From positions 1-64,000 of the forward strand of contig JAKMFW010000030.1 in NCBI GenBank assembly GCA_022425325.1: a DNA stretch of 64,000 nt, given 5' to 3'. Every line of letters begins with the position of its first letter. Within the stretch, counting starts at the first letter, position 1. The notes beneath the pieces were generated by a model. That model was not told where the DNA came from. It was given only the letters and a program-made list of their open reading frames with translations, and made no database searches. The stretch comes from Acidimicrobiales bacterium (lineage in GTDB: Bacteria > Actinomycetota > Acidimicrobiia > Acidimicrobiales > Aldehydirespiratoraceae). Positions 16,810-26,286 of the stretch are shown piece by piece. Position numbers and translations under genes: made by a program.

Positions 16810-17808
16810 TCAGACCGCGAACGTATCGATCATCAACTCGACGTCGCCCAGCGGATAGAGGATCGGGCACGTACAGCCGGCCGCCTCGTACTCGGCAACC
16901 TTGGCGCGTACCTCGTCGGGCGTCCCCGACGCCGTGATCATCTGCACGACCTCATCCGGCACTCGCTTCGCCGCCTCGACCACCTGTTCATGCGTTGCCG
17001 GCCAGGTAAGCACCTCGGCGACATCGTCGAGGAGTTCCTGCGGCACTCCGCTCGCCTTCATGATGTGCGGCTGCTGGCCCAGGTACTGCGTGACGAGGAG
17101 GCGGGCGCTATCGAGCGCCGCCTGGCGGTCATGATCCACGGAGCAGACCACGAGCTGGGGGCGATCGATATCATCGAGTGATCGTCCCGCCTTCGCAGCA
17201 CCGATTTCCAAGTTTTCGACCGCTTGACGGTTGTACTCGGGCGAGACGAGATAATTCAGTACCGCCCCGTCGGCGATCTCACCGGTGAGCTGCATCATCT
17301 GCATTCCCGTGGCGCCAATGTAGATCGGCACGTCCTTGGGTCGTCGCTCCTGGTGGACATAGTCGAGTTCGACGCCATCGAGATGCACGAAGTAGCCGTC
17401 CATCGTCACCGTCTCGTTGTTGAGCAAGGCACGAACGGCCTCGACGACTTCACGCATCACCCGGATCGGCTTGCTGCGGTCGACGCCGACCTTCGCCGCC
17501 AACGGATCCCACCAGGCTCCCAGGCCGCAGATGATGCGACCCGGCGCCAAGTCGTCAAGGGTGGAGAACATGGAGGCAAGACGGGCGGGGTTGCGGGTCC
17601 AGACATCGATGACGCCGGAACCGATCTTGATCGTGTCGGTTGTCGCCCCGAACGCAGCCATCGGCACGCCTGCCTCACGCACAAGGCGGGAGTCGGCCTG
17701 CCACACCGCCTCGAAACCCTTCTCCTCGGCGTACTGGGTATACGCAATCGCGTCGCGAATCGGGTGGGCATCCTGGAGGTACAGCGCTCGTCTTGTCATC
17801 GGCGTCAT
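16810..17808 (-). CDS. LLM-class flavin/F420-dependent oxidoreductase
   Basis: This luciferase-like TIM-barrel protein is about 332 aa. Typical elements are present: an N-terminal strand and helix ending in [44 protein letters not shown] and the later IYIGATG and [11 protein letters not shown]. The family uses F420 or FMN for hydride transfer or oxygenation. I chose ATG 17808 because it overlaps the stop of the upstream membrane-protein gene (ATGA), which couples their translation. An in-frame ATG also occurs at 17799. The substrate is not deducible. The coupling to a membrane protein is unusual for this family. Confidence 0.87.
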   Translation of the reverse strand: MTPMTRRALYLQDAHPIRDAIAYTQYAEEKGFEAVWQADSRLVREAGVPMAAFGATTDTIKIGSGVIDVWTRNPARLASMFSTLDDLAPGRIICGLGAWWDPLAAKVGVDRSKPIRVMREVVEAVRALLNNETVTMDGYFVHLDGVELDYVHQERRPKDVPIYIGATGMQMMQLTGEIADGAVLNYLVSPEYNRQAVENLEIGAAKAGRSLDDIDRPQLVVCSVDHDRQAALDSARLLVTQYLGQQPHIMKASGVPQELLDDVAEVLTWPATHEQVVEAAKRVPDEVVQMITASGTPDEVRAKVAEYEAAGCTCPILYPLGDVELMIDTFAV

Positions 17809-19073
17809 TCTGCCCCGTCGAGTCCCGGCGCGCCGAACATCTGCACAACTGCGTCGCCCTGATCGATCGGCACGCGGGGTCCGGAACGCCAGAGCTGGGT
17901 TTGGCAATCGAAGATGCCGACCGACCGGTCGTAGGCCTCGTCACTGCCGATCGGAGGCCACTCACCCAGCGCACCGTCTTCGAGTCGGCATTCGATATCG
18001 GTGATCAGAACGCCGCGTCGCAGCTGCACATCGAGATCGCCGGTCGTAGCCCGATGGGGGATATCCGGTGCAGCGACCGTGAGCGCGACAATCGCATTGA
18101 GCGCCAAGCCGCCGGCGACGGCGTAGGCGATTCGGCGCTCACTTCGGCCGACGAGCAACGCCACGAAAACGAGCGCTGGGAGCAGGTGCAGCGGCTTCCA
18201 CGGAAACCGCAAGTACACCAACTCGACCCAGACGAGACCGATCAACGAAAAGCGCGTCAGGAGCGAATCGGCCCACGCAGATCGCAAGGACGGGAGCCAT
18301 TGGAAGAACCACGCCGCGAGAACGAGCACGGTGAAGGGGCCCCAGAAGGCAAGATTCTTCACGCCCCACCGGCCGACGAGCGTCGTGAGGCTGGTGACTT
18401 GGGTCTCGGTGGTGACAAACGCAAAGGACTGGTCCGCGGAAAGCCAGGCCGGAACGAAGCAGAGGGCTCCGACGGCGACCGTCACGCCCCCCACGCGGAG
18501 GAGCGCTGGCAACTGGCTGCGATTGCGCCAGAGCTCAGCGAGGATCCATGCCCCGACCAAACCGACGGTCGAGGCCCGGATCCCGATGGCGAGTCCGAAG
18601 CAGACCCCGGCAATGAACGAACGCCCGACGAGTCGGGCATGCGCGCCACCGAGAACGAGCGCGACCGCCACGAGATAGTCCCCAGTGGAGGTCGATGCGA
18701 CCCACCACCACGGAGACAAGGCGACGACCGCGAGAACGGGAAGTGGGTCGTGGCCTTCACGCCGGACAAGTCCCGCGAGGAGGAGGAGCGCAACGGCCGC
18801 CGCCACCATTGACGCAAGCACGAGAAGGGGTGCGCCACCCACCGAATCAAGGACGTAGGCCGTGATTTCGTAGGGGAAGTTGCCCGGTGGGCGAGAGAAT
18901 TGGTAGTCGCCGTCGAGGAAGGACCGACCGGCCCGCAGGACGTTCGCAGTGTCGATGTCGGTGCCGTACCCCCACCACAGCGCAGGGACACCGGCCATGA
19001 ATGACCCGAGGACCATCTGTGCGGAGCGGTTCGTGCGCACGCGCGTCTGTGTGGTGTCCGTCGCCGACATCAT
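17805..19073 (-). CDS. Polytopic membrane protein, possible GT-C-type glycosyltransferase
   Basis: The protein is about 422 aa, with roughly nine to ten hydrophobic helices from residue 20 to 350 followed by a soluble C-terminal tail of about 75 residues. An acidic pair in the first loop ([15 protein letters not shown], about residues 30-45) and a following [11 protein letters not shown] segment resemble the first extracytoplasmic loop of GT-C glycosyltransferases, where such acidic residues are catalytic. I do not recognise a named family. ATG 19073 (or 19070) was chosen because the frame upstream overlaps enoyl-CoA hydratase and lacks membrane character. Its stop overlaps the LLM start. Confidence is high for a membrane protein and low for its function. 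Confidence 0.65.
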   Translation of the reverse strand: MMSATDTTQTRVRTNRSAQMVLGSFMAGVPALWWGYGTDIDTANVLRAGRSFLDGDYQFSRPPGNFPYEITAYVLDSVGGAPLLVLASMVAAAVALLLLAGLVRREGHDPLPVLAVVALSPWWWVASTSTGDYLVAVALVLGGAHARLVGRSFIAGVCFGLAIGIRASTVGLVGAWILAELWRNRSQLPALLRVGGVTVAVGALCFVPAWLSADQSFAFVTTETQVTSLTTLVGRWGVKNLAFWGPFTVLVLAAWFFQWLPSLRSAWADSLLTRFSLIGLVWVELVYLRFPWKPLHLLPALVFVALLVGRSERRIAYAVAGGLALNAIVALTVAAPDIPHRATTGDLDVQLRRGVLITDIECRLEDGALGEWPPIGSDEAYDRSVGIFDCQTQLWRSGPRVPIDQGDAVVQMFGAPGLDGAE

Positions 19074-19110
19074 GAGGCCCGTCGGGAGTGTGCCAGCGCG
19101 CGGTGCGGGC

Positions 19111-19938
19111 TCATTCGCTGGTCGGGCTACCGCGAAAGTCGGCGGGCCGCTTCTCACGTACGGCTGCGATTCCCTCAAGCGCGTCGGGACCCTGGAAGCC
19201 GAGGAATTCGTAGGCCAGCGATGCTTCGAATGCCGGCGCAAGTTGGCGGTAGGCGTAATTGAGCGTGTGCTTGGTCCATCGGATCGCCTGCTGGGCACCG
19301 TCGGCGAGCTCGGTAGCAACGGCGAGCGCCTCGTCAAGGATCGCTTGTGGGCCCCCTTCGTCGTCGACACAGATCGACACGAGACCGATGCGCTCCGCTT
19401 CCTCACCGGAAAGATCACGGCAGGTGAGCAGGTAGTACTTCGCCTTCGCCATTCCACACAGAAGTGGCCAGCAGATGGCGGCGTGGTCTCCAGCCGCCAC
19501 GCCCAGCCGAGTGTGGCCGTCGATGATCCGCGCTGCCTTGCCGGCGACGGAGACATCGGCGAGCAGGCCGGCAACGAGCCCGGCGCCAACCGCCGGCCCC
19601 CACATCGCCGAAACGATCGGCTTGGAGCAGTTGATCACGTTGTTAACGAGATCTCTCGCCTCCCGAAGGACCTCCAGCGCAGTGCCATAGTCCTCGGTCA
19701 TGGCATCGAGCAGTTCAAAGCTGCCACCGGACGAAAAACCCTTGCCGGCGCCGGCGAGCAAGGCCACCCGCACGTCGGCGTCGCGGTCGATTGCGGACCA
19801 CACGTCGGCGAGGTGCCGGTGTTTGCGCGGATCGACCGAATTGAGTCCGGGCCCTTCCATCGTGATCTGGAGAACTCCGTCGGCCGGGTTCGAGAACGTG
19901 AGCGTCTCGAACTCCTCCGAATAGCGATCGACGTTCAT
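19111..19938 (-). CDS. Enoyl-CoA hydratase/isomerase family protein
   Basis: This crotonase-fold protein is 275 aa. The oxyanion-hole regions are visible ([15 protein letters not shown] and [26 protein letters not shown]), and the remainder follows the family. The position of the usual catalytic Glu near GAGL is occupied by Val/Ala residues, so hydration chemistry is uncertain. ATG 19938 has a strong AGGAGG nearby and overlaps the stop of the LLM gene upstream (ATGA). The pair therefore probably work in one catabolic route for an acyl-CoA or terpenoid-like compound, which is an inference. Confidence 0.87.
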   Translation of the reverse strand: MNVDRYSEEFETLTFSNPADGVLQITMEGPGLNSVDPRKHRHLADVWSAIDRDADVRVALLAGAGKGFSSGGSFELLDAMTEDYGTALEVLREARDLVNNVINCSKPIVSAMWGPAVGAGLVAGLLADVSVAGKAARIIDGHTRLGVAAGDHAAICWPLLCGMAKAKYYLLTCRDLSGEEAERIGLVSICVDDEGGPQAILDEALAVATELADGAQQAIRWTKHTLNYAYRQLAPAFEASLAYEFLGFQGPDALEGIAAVREKRPADFRGSPTSE

Positions 19939-20966
19939 GAGGCCTCCTGGACGGCTCGGGCCACCTCGCCCCATCGAGCGAGGTGCTGGGGGTCGGTGCG
20001 TATGCGGTGCTCGCCGAGATACATCACGACACGGGCCGCCCGACCGGCGTACCGGTCGATGAGCGTGTCTGCGAGTTCGTCCCACGGTGCCACGACCGCA
20101 AAGTGGTCGAGCATCTCATCGGTGATCACATCACCGATCGTGTCGAGCTCGCCTGCCTTGAACTTGGCCCGGATGCGGCCGGTCGTGCCCTCGAACCCGA
20201 GGTCATCGAACTGGAACGCATAGTTGGGGGTGGAGCCGTAGAACGCGATCTGGCGGCGCGCCGTTGCGACATCGGCTGCCCGTTCCTCCGGGGTATCGCC
20301 CGGGCATGCGAAGACCGGCACGATCAGCTCGACCTCGCTCGGATCTCGCCCCACCTCGTGTGCGCCGGCGGCGAGATCGGGGAGAAGACGATGCTCGAGG
20401 TACGCCATGGAATGCAGCGGATGCACGTGGACGCCGTCGGCGACCTGGGCTGCGACCTTGGTCATCATCGGCCCGACGGCAGAGATATCGACCTTCATCT
20501 CGTGGTCGTGGCGGCGGGGTGCCCAGTCAGGCGGCAACAAGGTCATCTCGTAGAACTCGCCGTGGTGGTCGAGCCGCTCCTCGCGATTGAAGGCTCGCCA
20601 GGCCGCCTTGACGGCCTCGACATAGTCCCGCATCCGGGCCGCCGGTCGATCGAAGTCAGCGCTGTAGCGGCGCTCAACGTGCGCCTTGACCTGGGAACCC
20701 AGACCAAGCCGAAAGCGACCCCCGGTGTTGGCGGTGATCTCGTACGCCATCGCAGCAGAGAGCATCGGGCTACGCGGAAACGCCACGGCGATGCCGGTTG
20801 TGAAGAACAGGCTCGGCGCCGCCATCGAGGCGGCGGCAATCTGCATCCAGGGAACCTGGGTGGTCTCGGTGTAGAGCATGCCGCCGAAGCCCGCACCCTC
20901 GAGCTTGCGAGCGAGGTCGGCGGCGTCCTCCCACGAACTGGCACCGGTCATCAGGTCGATCTGCAC
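19935..20966 (-). CDS. LLM-class F420-dependent oxidoreductase (TIGR03617-like)
   Basis: The protein is 343 aa from GTG 20966 ([19 protein letters not shown]). Recognisable LLM pieces include [34 protein letters not shown] and the C-terminal GEHRIRTDP. This matches the actinobacterial subgroup often labelled TIGR03617, predicted F420-dependent. It is the first gene of an overlapping pair with an enoyl-CoA hydratase-like protein. It is divergent from the CoxL-type gene across a 93-bp promoter region. A longer frame upstream (to 21191) overlaps the divergent gene and was not used. Confidence 0.87.
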   Translation of the reverse strand: MQIDLMTGASSWEDAADLARKLEGAGFGGMLYTETTQVPWMQIAAASMAAPSLFFTTGIAVAFPRSPMLSAAMAYEITANTGGRFRLGLGSQVKAHVERRYSADFDRPAARMRDYVEAVKAAWRAFNREERLDHHGEFYEMTLLPPDWAPRRHDHEMKVDISAVGPMMTKVAAQVADGVHVHPLHSMAYLEHRLLPDLAAGAHEVGRDPSEVELIVPVFACPGDTPEERAADVATARRQIAFYGSTPNYAFQFDDLGFEGTTGRIRAKFKAGELDTIGDVITDEMLDHFAVVAPWDELADTLIDRYAGRAARVVMYLGEHRIRTDPQHLARWGEVARAVQEAS

Positions 20967-21059
20967 AGCGGCGACCCTAGCGAAGGCGTCCGCAACGGAC
21001 CCCAACACACAGAACCAGGTGTGCGTACACTCGGCTCGTCCCGGCCGCAAGGAGCTCGA

Positions 21060-23321
21060 ATGTCGATGATCGGCACCCGTGTCGTCCGCAAGGAAGACCC
21101 CGCCCTGCTCACGGAGGGCGGAAGGTACGTCGCCGACGTCGGCCCGACCGATGCGCTCCACGCCGTGTTCGTCCGTTCCGTCATGGCCCACGGCGTGATC
21201 GAGTCGATCGACACCTCCGAGGCACGGACGATGCCCGGGGTGGCTGCCGTCTACACCGCTGCGGATCTCCGCCTTTCACCCGAGCCCCCGGGGAACCCGA
21301 TGCTCAACCAGGGCATGACCCGCACCTGGTTGGCCACCGACCGTGTCCGCTATGTCGGTGAGCCGTACGCCGTCGTGCTCGCCGAGACGGTTGCCCAGGC
21401 TGTCGACGCCGCCGAGATGATCTGGGCCGATATCGAATCCCTCGACGCCGTCGTGGCAATCCAGGACGCGATGGCCGAAGACATTCTGCTTTTCCCGGAC
21501 CTCGGCACGAACCGCTCGTTCCAGATGCCGTCACGCGTCGAAGGTGACGTGACCGACGGCTGTGAGGTGGTCGTCGAGCTGGAGTTCACCAACCCGCGTT
21601 TGTCGGTCGCCCCGATCGAGCCGCGCGCGACCGTCGCTGCGTGGGACCACGACCACCTGACGGTGTGGGCATGCACCCAGTTCCCGCATCGCACCCGCGA
21701 TGGGTTCGTTGCCGCAATGGGCCTCGCACCGGAGCAATGTCGAGTCATCACGCCCGATGTCGGCGGGGGATTCGGGGGGAAGAACGCCAACTATGTCGAG
21801 GACTTCGTCGTCGGCGCTGCCGCTCGGGCGATTGGTCGACCCGTTCGTTGGGTCGAGACCCGATCGGAGTCCATGACCAACCTTTCCCACGGCCGCAGCC
21901 TTGACTACCGCGTGGCGCTCGGAGGCACCCGCGACGGTGATCTCCAGGCCTACCGGGTGCACATCATGCAGGACGCCGGTGCTTACCCGGCGATCGGCTC
22001 GGTACTTCCGATGTTCGGTCGGATCATGGCGAGCGGCAACTACGCCCTCGACCGCGTCGACGCCTCGGGTGAGTCGGTCGTCACCAACACGACACCCGTC
22101 GGCGCCTATCGGGGAGCCGGCCGCCCCGAGGCCACGCTCGCGCTCGAACGAATCATCGACGTCTACGCCGCCGAGATCGGCATGGACCCAGCCGAGCTGC
22201 GCCGCAGGAACTTCCTCGGCAAGGACGACTTCCCGTACGTCACCCAGACCGGCGCCGATATGGACACGGGCGACTACGAGGCAGCGCTCGACAAGGTGCT
22301 CGAGGTCGTCGATGTTGATGCCCTTCGGGCGGAGCAAGCCGCCCGGATCGACGATCCAACGAGGCCACTGTTGGGGATCGGCTGGGCGGCGTATGTGGAG
22401 ATCACCAACCCCCTGAGTGCCTCGGAATTCGGCAGCTGTGAGATTCGGCCCGATGGCACCGCCCTGCTCCTCACCGGGTCGTCGGCCCACGGCCAGGGCC
22501 ACTACACGACCTTCGCCCAGCTCGCGAGCGAACTCACGGGCATTCCCGTCGACAAGATCGAGGTTCGCCACGGCGACACCGATGAGGTCAAACGCGGTGG
22601 CGGTACCGGCGGCTCACGCTCGCTGCAGGTCGGCGGCACTGCGATCTGGGAAGCGACCAAGACCGTGGTCGAGCAGGCGAAAGAGGTCGCCGCCGATGTC
22701 CTCGAGGCCAATCCTGCGGACATCATCCTCGATACCAGCGCAGGCACGTTTGCCGTCACGGGTTCGCCGAGTGTGGCTATCGGCTGGGCAGAGGTCGCAG
22801 CGCAGGCCGCTGACGCGAACCAACCACTCGCCGCAGAGAACGACTTCCAGCCGCCGGCGGCAACGTTCCCGTTCGGCGTGCATCTTTCCGTCGTCGAGGT
22901 CGATCGCGACACTGGCGAGGTCCGGCTCGTGCGGCACGCGGCGTGCGACGACGCCGGCATCATCGTCAACCCCACCATCGTCGACGGCCAGGTCCACGGC
23001 GGCGTGGCCGGCGGCGTCGGCCAGGCTCTGATGGAGGAATTCGTCTACGACGAATGGGGCAACCCGCAGACCGGCAACTTCATGGACTACGCCATCCCGG
23101 CGGCATCCGAATTCCCGAGCTTCGACCGCATCGCCATGGAGACGCCCACGGATCGGAACCCACTCGGGGTGAAAGGCATCGGCGAGGCAGGGACGATCGG
23201 CTCGACCCCAGCGGTGCAGAACGCCGTCGTCGATGCCCTGAAGCACCTTGGTGTGCGCCACGTGGACATCCCTGTCACCCCGATGCGGGTCTGGCGGGCG
23301 ATCCACGAAGCTGGCCAGTAG
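21060..23321 (+). CDS. Molybdenum hydroxylase large subunit (CoxL/xanthine dehydrogenase family, form II-like)
   Basis: The protein is 753 aa, the normal length for a CoxL/XdhB-type molybdopterin-cytosine-dinucleotide subunit. Cofactor-binding motifs are visible (GGGFGGKN, AHGQGHYTTFAQL) and the catalytic glutamate is E709 (GIGEAGTIG). The active-site loop reads AYRGAGR (349-355), the form II motif, not the AYXCSFR of true CO dehydrogenases, so oxidation of an aldehyde or N-heterocycle is more likely than CO. ATG 21060 has AAGGAG seven bases upstream. No medium (FAD) or small (2Fe-2S) subunit gene is adjacent or anywhere in the window, which is unusual because these enzymes work as three-subunit complexes. 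Confidence 0.92.
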   Translation: MSMIGTRVVRKEDPALLTEGGRYVADVGPTDALHAVFVRSVMAHGVIESIDTSEARTMPGVAAVYTAADLRLSPEPPGNPMLNQGMTRTWLATDRVRYVGEPYAVVLAETVAQAVDAAEMIWADIESLDAVVAIQDAMAEDILLFPDLGTNRSFQMPSRVEGDVTDGCEVVVELEFTNPRLSVAPIEPRATVAAWDHDHLTVWACTQFPHRTRDGFVAAMGLAPEQCRVITPDVGGGFGGKNANYVEDFVVGAAARAIGRPVRWVETRSESMTNLSHGRSLDYRVALGGTRDGDLQAYRVHIMQDAGAYPAIGSVLPMFGRIMASGNYALDRVDASGESVVTNTTPVGAYRGAGRPEATLALERIIDVYAAEIGMDPAELRRRNFLGKDDFPYVTQTGADMDTGDYEAALDKVLEVVDVDALRAEQAARIDDPTRPLLGIGWAAYVEITNPLSASEFGSCEIRPDGTALLLTGSSAHGQGHYTTFAQLASELTGIPVDKIEVRHGDTDEVKRGGGTGGSRSLQVGGTAIWEATKTVVEQAKEVAADVLEANPADIILDTSAGTFAVTGSPSVAIGWAEVAAQAADANQPLAAENDFQPPAATFPFGVHLSVVEVDRDTGEVRLVRHAACDDAGIIVNPTIVDGQVHGGVAGGVGQALMEEFVYDEWGNPQTGNFMDYAIPAASEFPSFDRIAMETPTDRNPLGVKGIGEAGTIGSTPAVQNAVVDALKHLGVRHVDIPVTPMRVWRAIHEAGQ

Positions 23322-23367
23322 GTGCCGCCCGGATTGTCGGATCGAGCGTGCCGAGCGAGGGGCGAGA

Positions 23368-23386
23368 CATGGTGGGGGAGACCATG
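23368..23386. promoter_or_regulatory. Inverted repeat in the gap after the molybdenum hydroxylase gene
   Basis: CATGGT (23368-23373) and ACCATG (23381-23386) form a perfect 6-bp inverted repeat around GGGGGAG, in the 100-bp gap before the next gene. It could be an operator or a weak hairpin. No T-run follows and no regulator is adjacent. Confidence 0.25.
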
Positions 23387-23421
23387 CAGGGGCGGTCCTG
23401 CTGATGTGACAGCATCTGCGC

Positions 23422-24606
23422 ATGGCCGAAGCCGACGACCTCCGCAGCGCCTTTCAGCATCTCCTCCAACAACTTGAGACAGCAGAGCAGGAGCTCCATC
23501 GCTTCCATGCCGCCGACGACCCCATAGGGCTCGCCCGCGGCTACCAGCATCTCGGCCGCCAGCTCGTGAAGGGATTCGAAGAGCATCTATTGCGAGATGC
23601 CGACCATCCCTTCGGTCGGGTGCTCGACGATCGCATTCGCACCGGGGGCGACAATCCCGACCAGCGTTACCTGTTCGCCCCGATCCGAGGTGGCGAGGCA
23701 TACCGAGTCTGGGGACGCAAGGGATCGGCTGCCCGCATCGAACTCCAGCTCTACCGTCGGGAGCCGTATGGGGCGGAGGACGTCAGCGTCGGCTACCTGC
23801 CCGACGAGGCCATCGCGTTCGGTGACGACAGCACCTTTACGGTAGAGCTCGGCCCCGATGTGACCGGAGCAAGCACGCTCGTGAATCCACCTGAGGCAAC
23901 GATCCTCAATATTCGCCAGATCTGGTCGGTCTGGGACGACACGGATCCAGGGGCGGTCTACGTCGATCGCGTCGGCTGGGAGGGCGCCCGGAAGACGACA
24001 GACTCGCCGACGATGGTTGCCGCACGAATCCGCGGAGCCGCCGACGACATCGCCTCGTCGGTTCGCTGCTGGCCGGAGCTCATCGAGAACGGCCCACTCA
24101 CCTTCCTCGAGGCCAACACCCTCGGGCCACTCATGTCTCCCGGAGCGAAGGCCGGGGTCGTCGGCCGTTGGATGTCCCTCGGGCACTACGACCTCGCACC
24201 CGACCAGGCCCTCGTCATCCGCATTCCACCCACAGGCGCTCCCTACCAGGGCAGCCAGCTCGCCGACCTCTGGTTCGGCTCTCTCGAATACGCAAGCGCG
24301 ACCTCAAGCATCACCGCGGAACAGGCTCATCACGCCCCCGACGGCGTCCAGTACCTCGTCGTGAGTCTCGAAGATCCTGGCTACGCCAACTGGCTCGATC
24401 CCGCCGGGGTGGCGAAGGGCATCGTCCAACTCCGCTTCGACGGTCTCGACGATCAACCCGCCGAGGCACCGACGGCGGAGCTCGTCTCCATCAGTGCGCT
24501 GCCCAACACAATCCCGGATTTCGACGCAGGTCGTATCGGCACCGATGCCCGTGATGCGCAACGAGCCGAACGTCGGCGGCACGTCCAGGTGCGATACGGG
24601 CGCTGA
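23422..24606 (+). CDS. Uncharacterised protein, possibly DUF1214-related
   Basis: The protein is 394 aa, soluble, with no signal peptide or membrane segment. A helical N-terminal part (1-65, AFQHLLQQLETAEQELHRFHAADD) is followed by beta-rich sequence containing NPDQRYLFAPIRGGEAYRVWGRKG (with one break), a pattern I associate with actinobacterial DUF1214-type proteins. I do not recognise a catalytic motif. It sits between the molybdenum hydroxylase and a nitroreductase on the same strand, with a 27-bp gap to the latter, and could be part of the same catabolic unit. No function is assigned. Confidence 0.6.
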   Translation: MAEADDLRSAFQHLLQQLETAEQELHRFHAADDPIGLARGYQHLGRQLVKGFEEHLLRDADHPFGRVLDDRIRTGGDNPDQRYLFAPIRGGEAYRVWGRKGSAARIELQLYRREPYGAEDVSVGYLPDEAIAFGDDSTFTVELGPDVTGASTLVNPPEATILNIRQIWSVWDDTDPGAVYVDRVGWEGARKTTDSPTMVAARIRGAADDIASSVRCWPELIENGPLTFLEANTLGPLMSPGAKAGVVGRWMSLGHYDLAPDQALVIRIPPTGAPYQGSQLADLWFGSLEYASATSSITAEQAHHAPDGVQYLVVSLEDPGYANWLDPAGVAKGIVQLRFDGLDDQPAEAPTAELVSISALPNTIPDFDAGRIGTDARDAQRAERRRHVQVRYGR

Positions 24607-24633
24607 CCCGTTGTCCCATGCCACGATGCAGGC

Positions 24634-25305
24634 ATGGAGTTCGATCTCACCCACACCGACGCCCTGCTCTCGACGACCCGCGCCGTCCGCAAACGCCTCG
24701 ATCTTGATCGCGAGGTGCCCGACGATGTGATCCTCGAGTGCCTGCAGTTGGCCGTTCAGGCCCCGACCGGCTCGAACCGCCAGGGTTGGCGCTGGATGGT
24801 GGTCAAGGACGCCGAGAAGAAGGCAGGTCTCGCCGAGCTCTACCGTCGAGCCGGTGGCGACTACCTGGCGGCGGCCGCCGCAGAGACGCCGGCTGGTACC
24901 CAGAGCGGTCGGGTCATGGATTCGGCCAACTATCTCGCCCAGAACCTCGAGAAGGTCCCGGTGATGGTGATCCCGTTGATCATCGGTCGCCTCGACGATC
25001 CGGCTCTTGCTGCCCCTGCCGGCGGGGGCATCACCAACGCCGCAGCGGGCTTGATGGGCTCCATCATCCCGGCGATGTGGAGCTTCCAGCTGGCGCTTCG
25101 GAGCCGAGGTCTGGGCAGTTGCTACACCACCCTCCACCTCGGATTGGAGGGGGAAGCCGCCGAACTGCTTGGCATCCCGCCTCACATGACCCAGGCCGGG
25201 CTCATTCCCGTCGCCTACACGAAAGGCACCGACTTCAAGCCCGCATCGCGCCCGCCCGTCGAGGAGATCACCTACCTCGACACGTACAAGAACCCGATCG
25301 CCTGA
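24634..25305 (+). CDS. Nitroreductase family FMN oxidoreductase
   Basis: The protein is 223 aa with the nitroreductase fold. The N-terminal FMN-phosphate patch (STTRAVRKRLD) and APTGSNRQGWRW are typical, and the C-terminal GLGSCYTTLHLGLEG matches the second FMN-contact region. Members reduce nitro groups, quinones, enones or activated aldehydes with NAD(P)H. It precedes the LysR gene (convergent, 10-bp gap) and lies close to the LLM/hydrolase operon at 26287-31938, giving an arrangement of enzyme classes similar to Rut (see findings). Whether it acts in that pathway is inferred from position only. Confidence 0.88.
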   Translation: MEFDLTHTDALLSTTRAVRKRLDLDREVPDDVILECLQLAVQAPTGSNRQGWRWMVVKDAEKKAGLAELYRRAGGDYLAAAAAETPAGTQSGRVMDSANYLAQNLEKVPVMVIPLIIGRLDDPALAAPAGGGITNAAAGLMGSIIPAMWSFQLALRSRGLGSCYTTLHLGLEGEAAELLGIPPHMTQAGLIPVAYTKGTDFKPASRPPVEEITYLDTYKNPIA

Positions 25306-25315
25306 CGCGTGCGGG

Positions 25316-26194
25316 CTACGGGCGCGATCGGCCTGGTGTCGGCGCTTCCCCCACGGGTCGAAGACCAAGTGCGGTCACGATTACAGCGAACCATGGCCAG
25401 CGCTGCTCCGCGTCCGACGGTGCCACGAGCGATGCCCGGCGAGTGAACGCCGGGGCCCCTTCGAGGCGGTGGAGCCGACCTGCGGTGAGGTCACCTGCGA
25501 CCAGACGGTGTGGGAGGTAGGCCGAGCCGCCGTGATGGTGAAGATGGGAACGCGCTGCCGTCGAGGATTCGAAGGTGACGCGTGCGATGTCGGCCCACGC
25601 GAACGTGGCGGCGTGCTCACGAGCGAAGTCATCGCCGGCATCGACGAACACGTAGCCGGGGTCAAAGCTCGTCGGCCGGTCAGGACGGTCGGCCACCAGC
25701 ACGAGTTCGTCGGCGGGAAGGTCCCACACCCGGTGGTCGGCTCGAGGGGACGGAGCGTGGGTCAAGGACAGGTCGGTGCGGCCGTCGCGTTGCCAGCTCG
25801 CCAGCTCATCGGACGAGCCGTGACGAACCGTTCGGGCCACGCTCAAATCCTCGTGATCCAGCTTGGCCATCAGTTCTTCGCCGTGGACCGGCCAGAGATC
25901 GGGATGGCTGCCGATGGTGACGTGGTCGCCGATGATCGCTCCGAGCGCCGAGGTGCGCTCGATCTGTTCCCAGAGCGCAACGATCGTGTCGATGTTCTGG
26001 GCAATACGTTCCCCGGCTGCCGTGGGCACCGCACCAGCCTTGGAGCGTTTGATCAATTCGTGCCCGAGTCGCCCCTCCAACGCCTGAAGGCGTGCGGTCA
26101 CCGTCGAGGGGGTGACATGGAGCCGGTCGGCGGCGCCGGCGAGTGAGCCGGCGTCGAGGATCGTCACGTACGTGATCAGCACGTCGAGGTTCAT
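25316..26194 (-). CDS. LysR-family transcriptional regulator
   Basis: The protein is 292 aa with an N-terminal winged helix (LDAGSLAGAADRLHVTPSTVTARLQALEGRLGHELI, spread over residues 13-48) and a periplasmic-binding-like effector domain from about residue 85. It is divergent from the aldehyde dehydrogenase-LLM operon over a 92-bp gap containing a perfect inverted repeat. By LysR convention it should regulate itself and that operon in response to a pathway intermediate. The effector cannot be identified from sequence. Confidence 0.9.
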   Translation of the reverse strand: MNLDVLITYVTILDAGSLAGAADRLHVTPSTVTARLQALEGRLGHELIKRSKAGAVPTAAGERIAQNIDTIVALWEQIERTSALGAIIGDHVTIGSHPDLWPVHGEELMAKLDHEDLSVARTVRHGSSDELASWQRDGRTDLSLTHAPSPRADHRVWDLPADELVLVADRPDRPTSFDPGYVFVDAGDDFAREHAATFAWADIARVTFESSTAARSHLHHHGGSAYLPHRLVAGDLTAGRLHRLEGAPAFTRRASLVAPSDAEQRWPWFAVIVTALGLRPVGEAPTPGRSRP

Positions 26195-26237
26195 GCGTGC
26201 CCTTCGGCCTTTGCTTCGGAGATCCTGAATCGTACGT

Positions 26238-26251
26238 TCGAAAGGTTTCGA
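26238..26251. promoter_or_regulatory. Inverted repeat in the LysR/ALDH divergent promoter region
   Basis: TCGAAA-GG-TTTCGA is a perfect 6+2+6 palindrome centred in the 92-bp gap between the divergent lysR and aldehyde dehydrogenase genes. LysR-type sites are usually dyads of this sort. It is the best candidate operator for the adjacent regulator, but binding is inferred. Confidence 0.45.
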
Positions 26252-26286
26252 TTTCCCAAAGCGTGCGCACGGCGTACGGTGGCGAC

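Noticed and set aside
19983-21059. A long in-frame extension upstream of the CoxL-type gene
   Set aside because: It is antisense to a complete LLM gene, has no homologous feel, and a clear AAGGAG plus ATG at 21060 gives the family N-terminus.
21060-23321. True aerobic CO dehydrogenase CoxL
   Set aside because: The active-site loop is AYRGAGR, not the Cys-containing AYXCSFR of form I enzymes, and coxM and coxS are absent.
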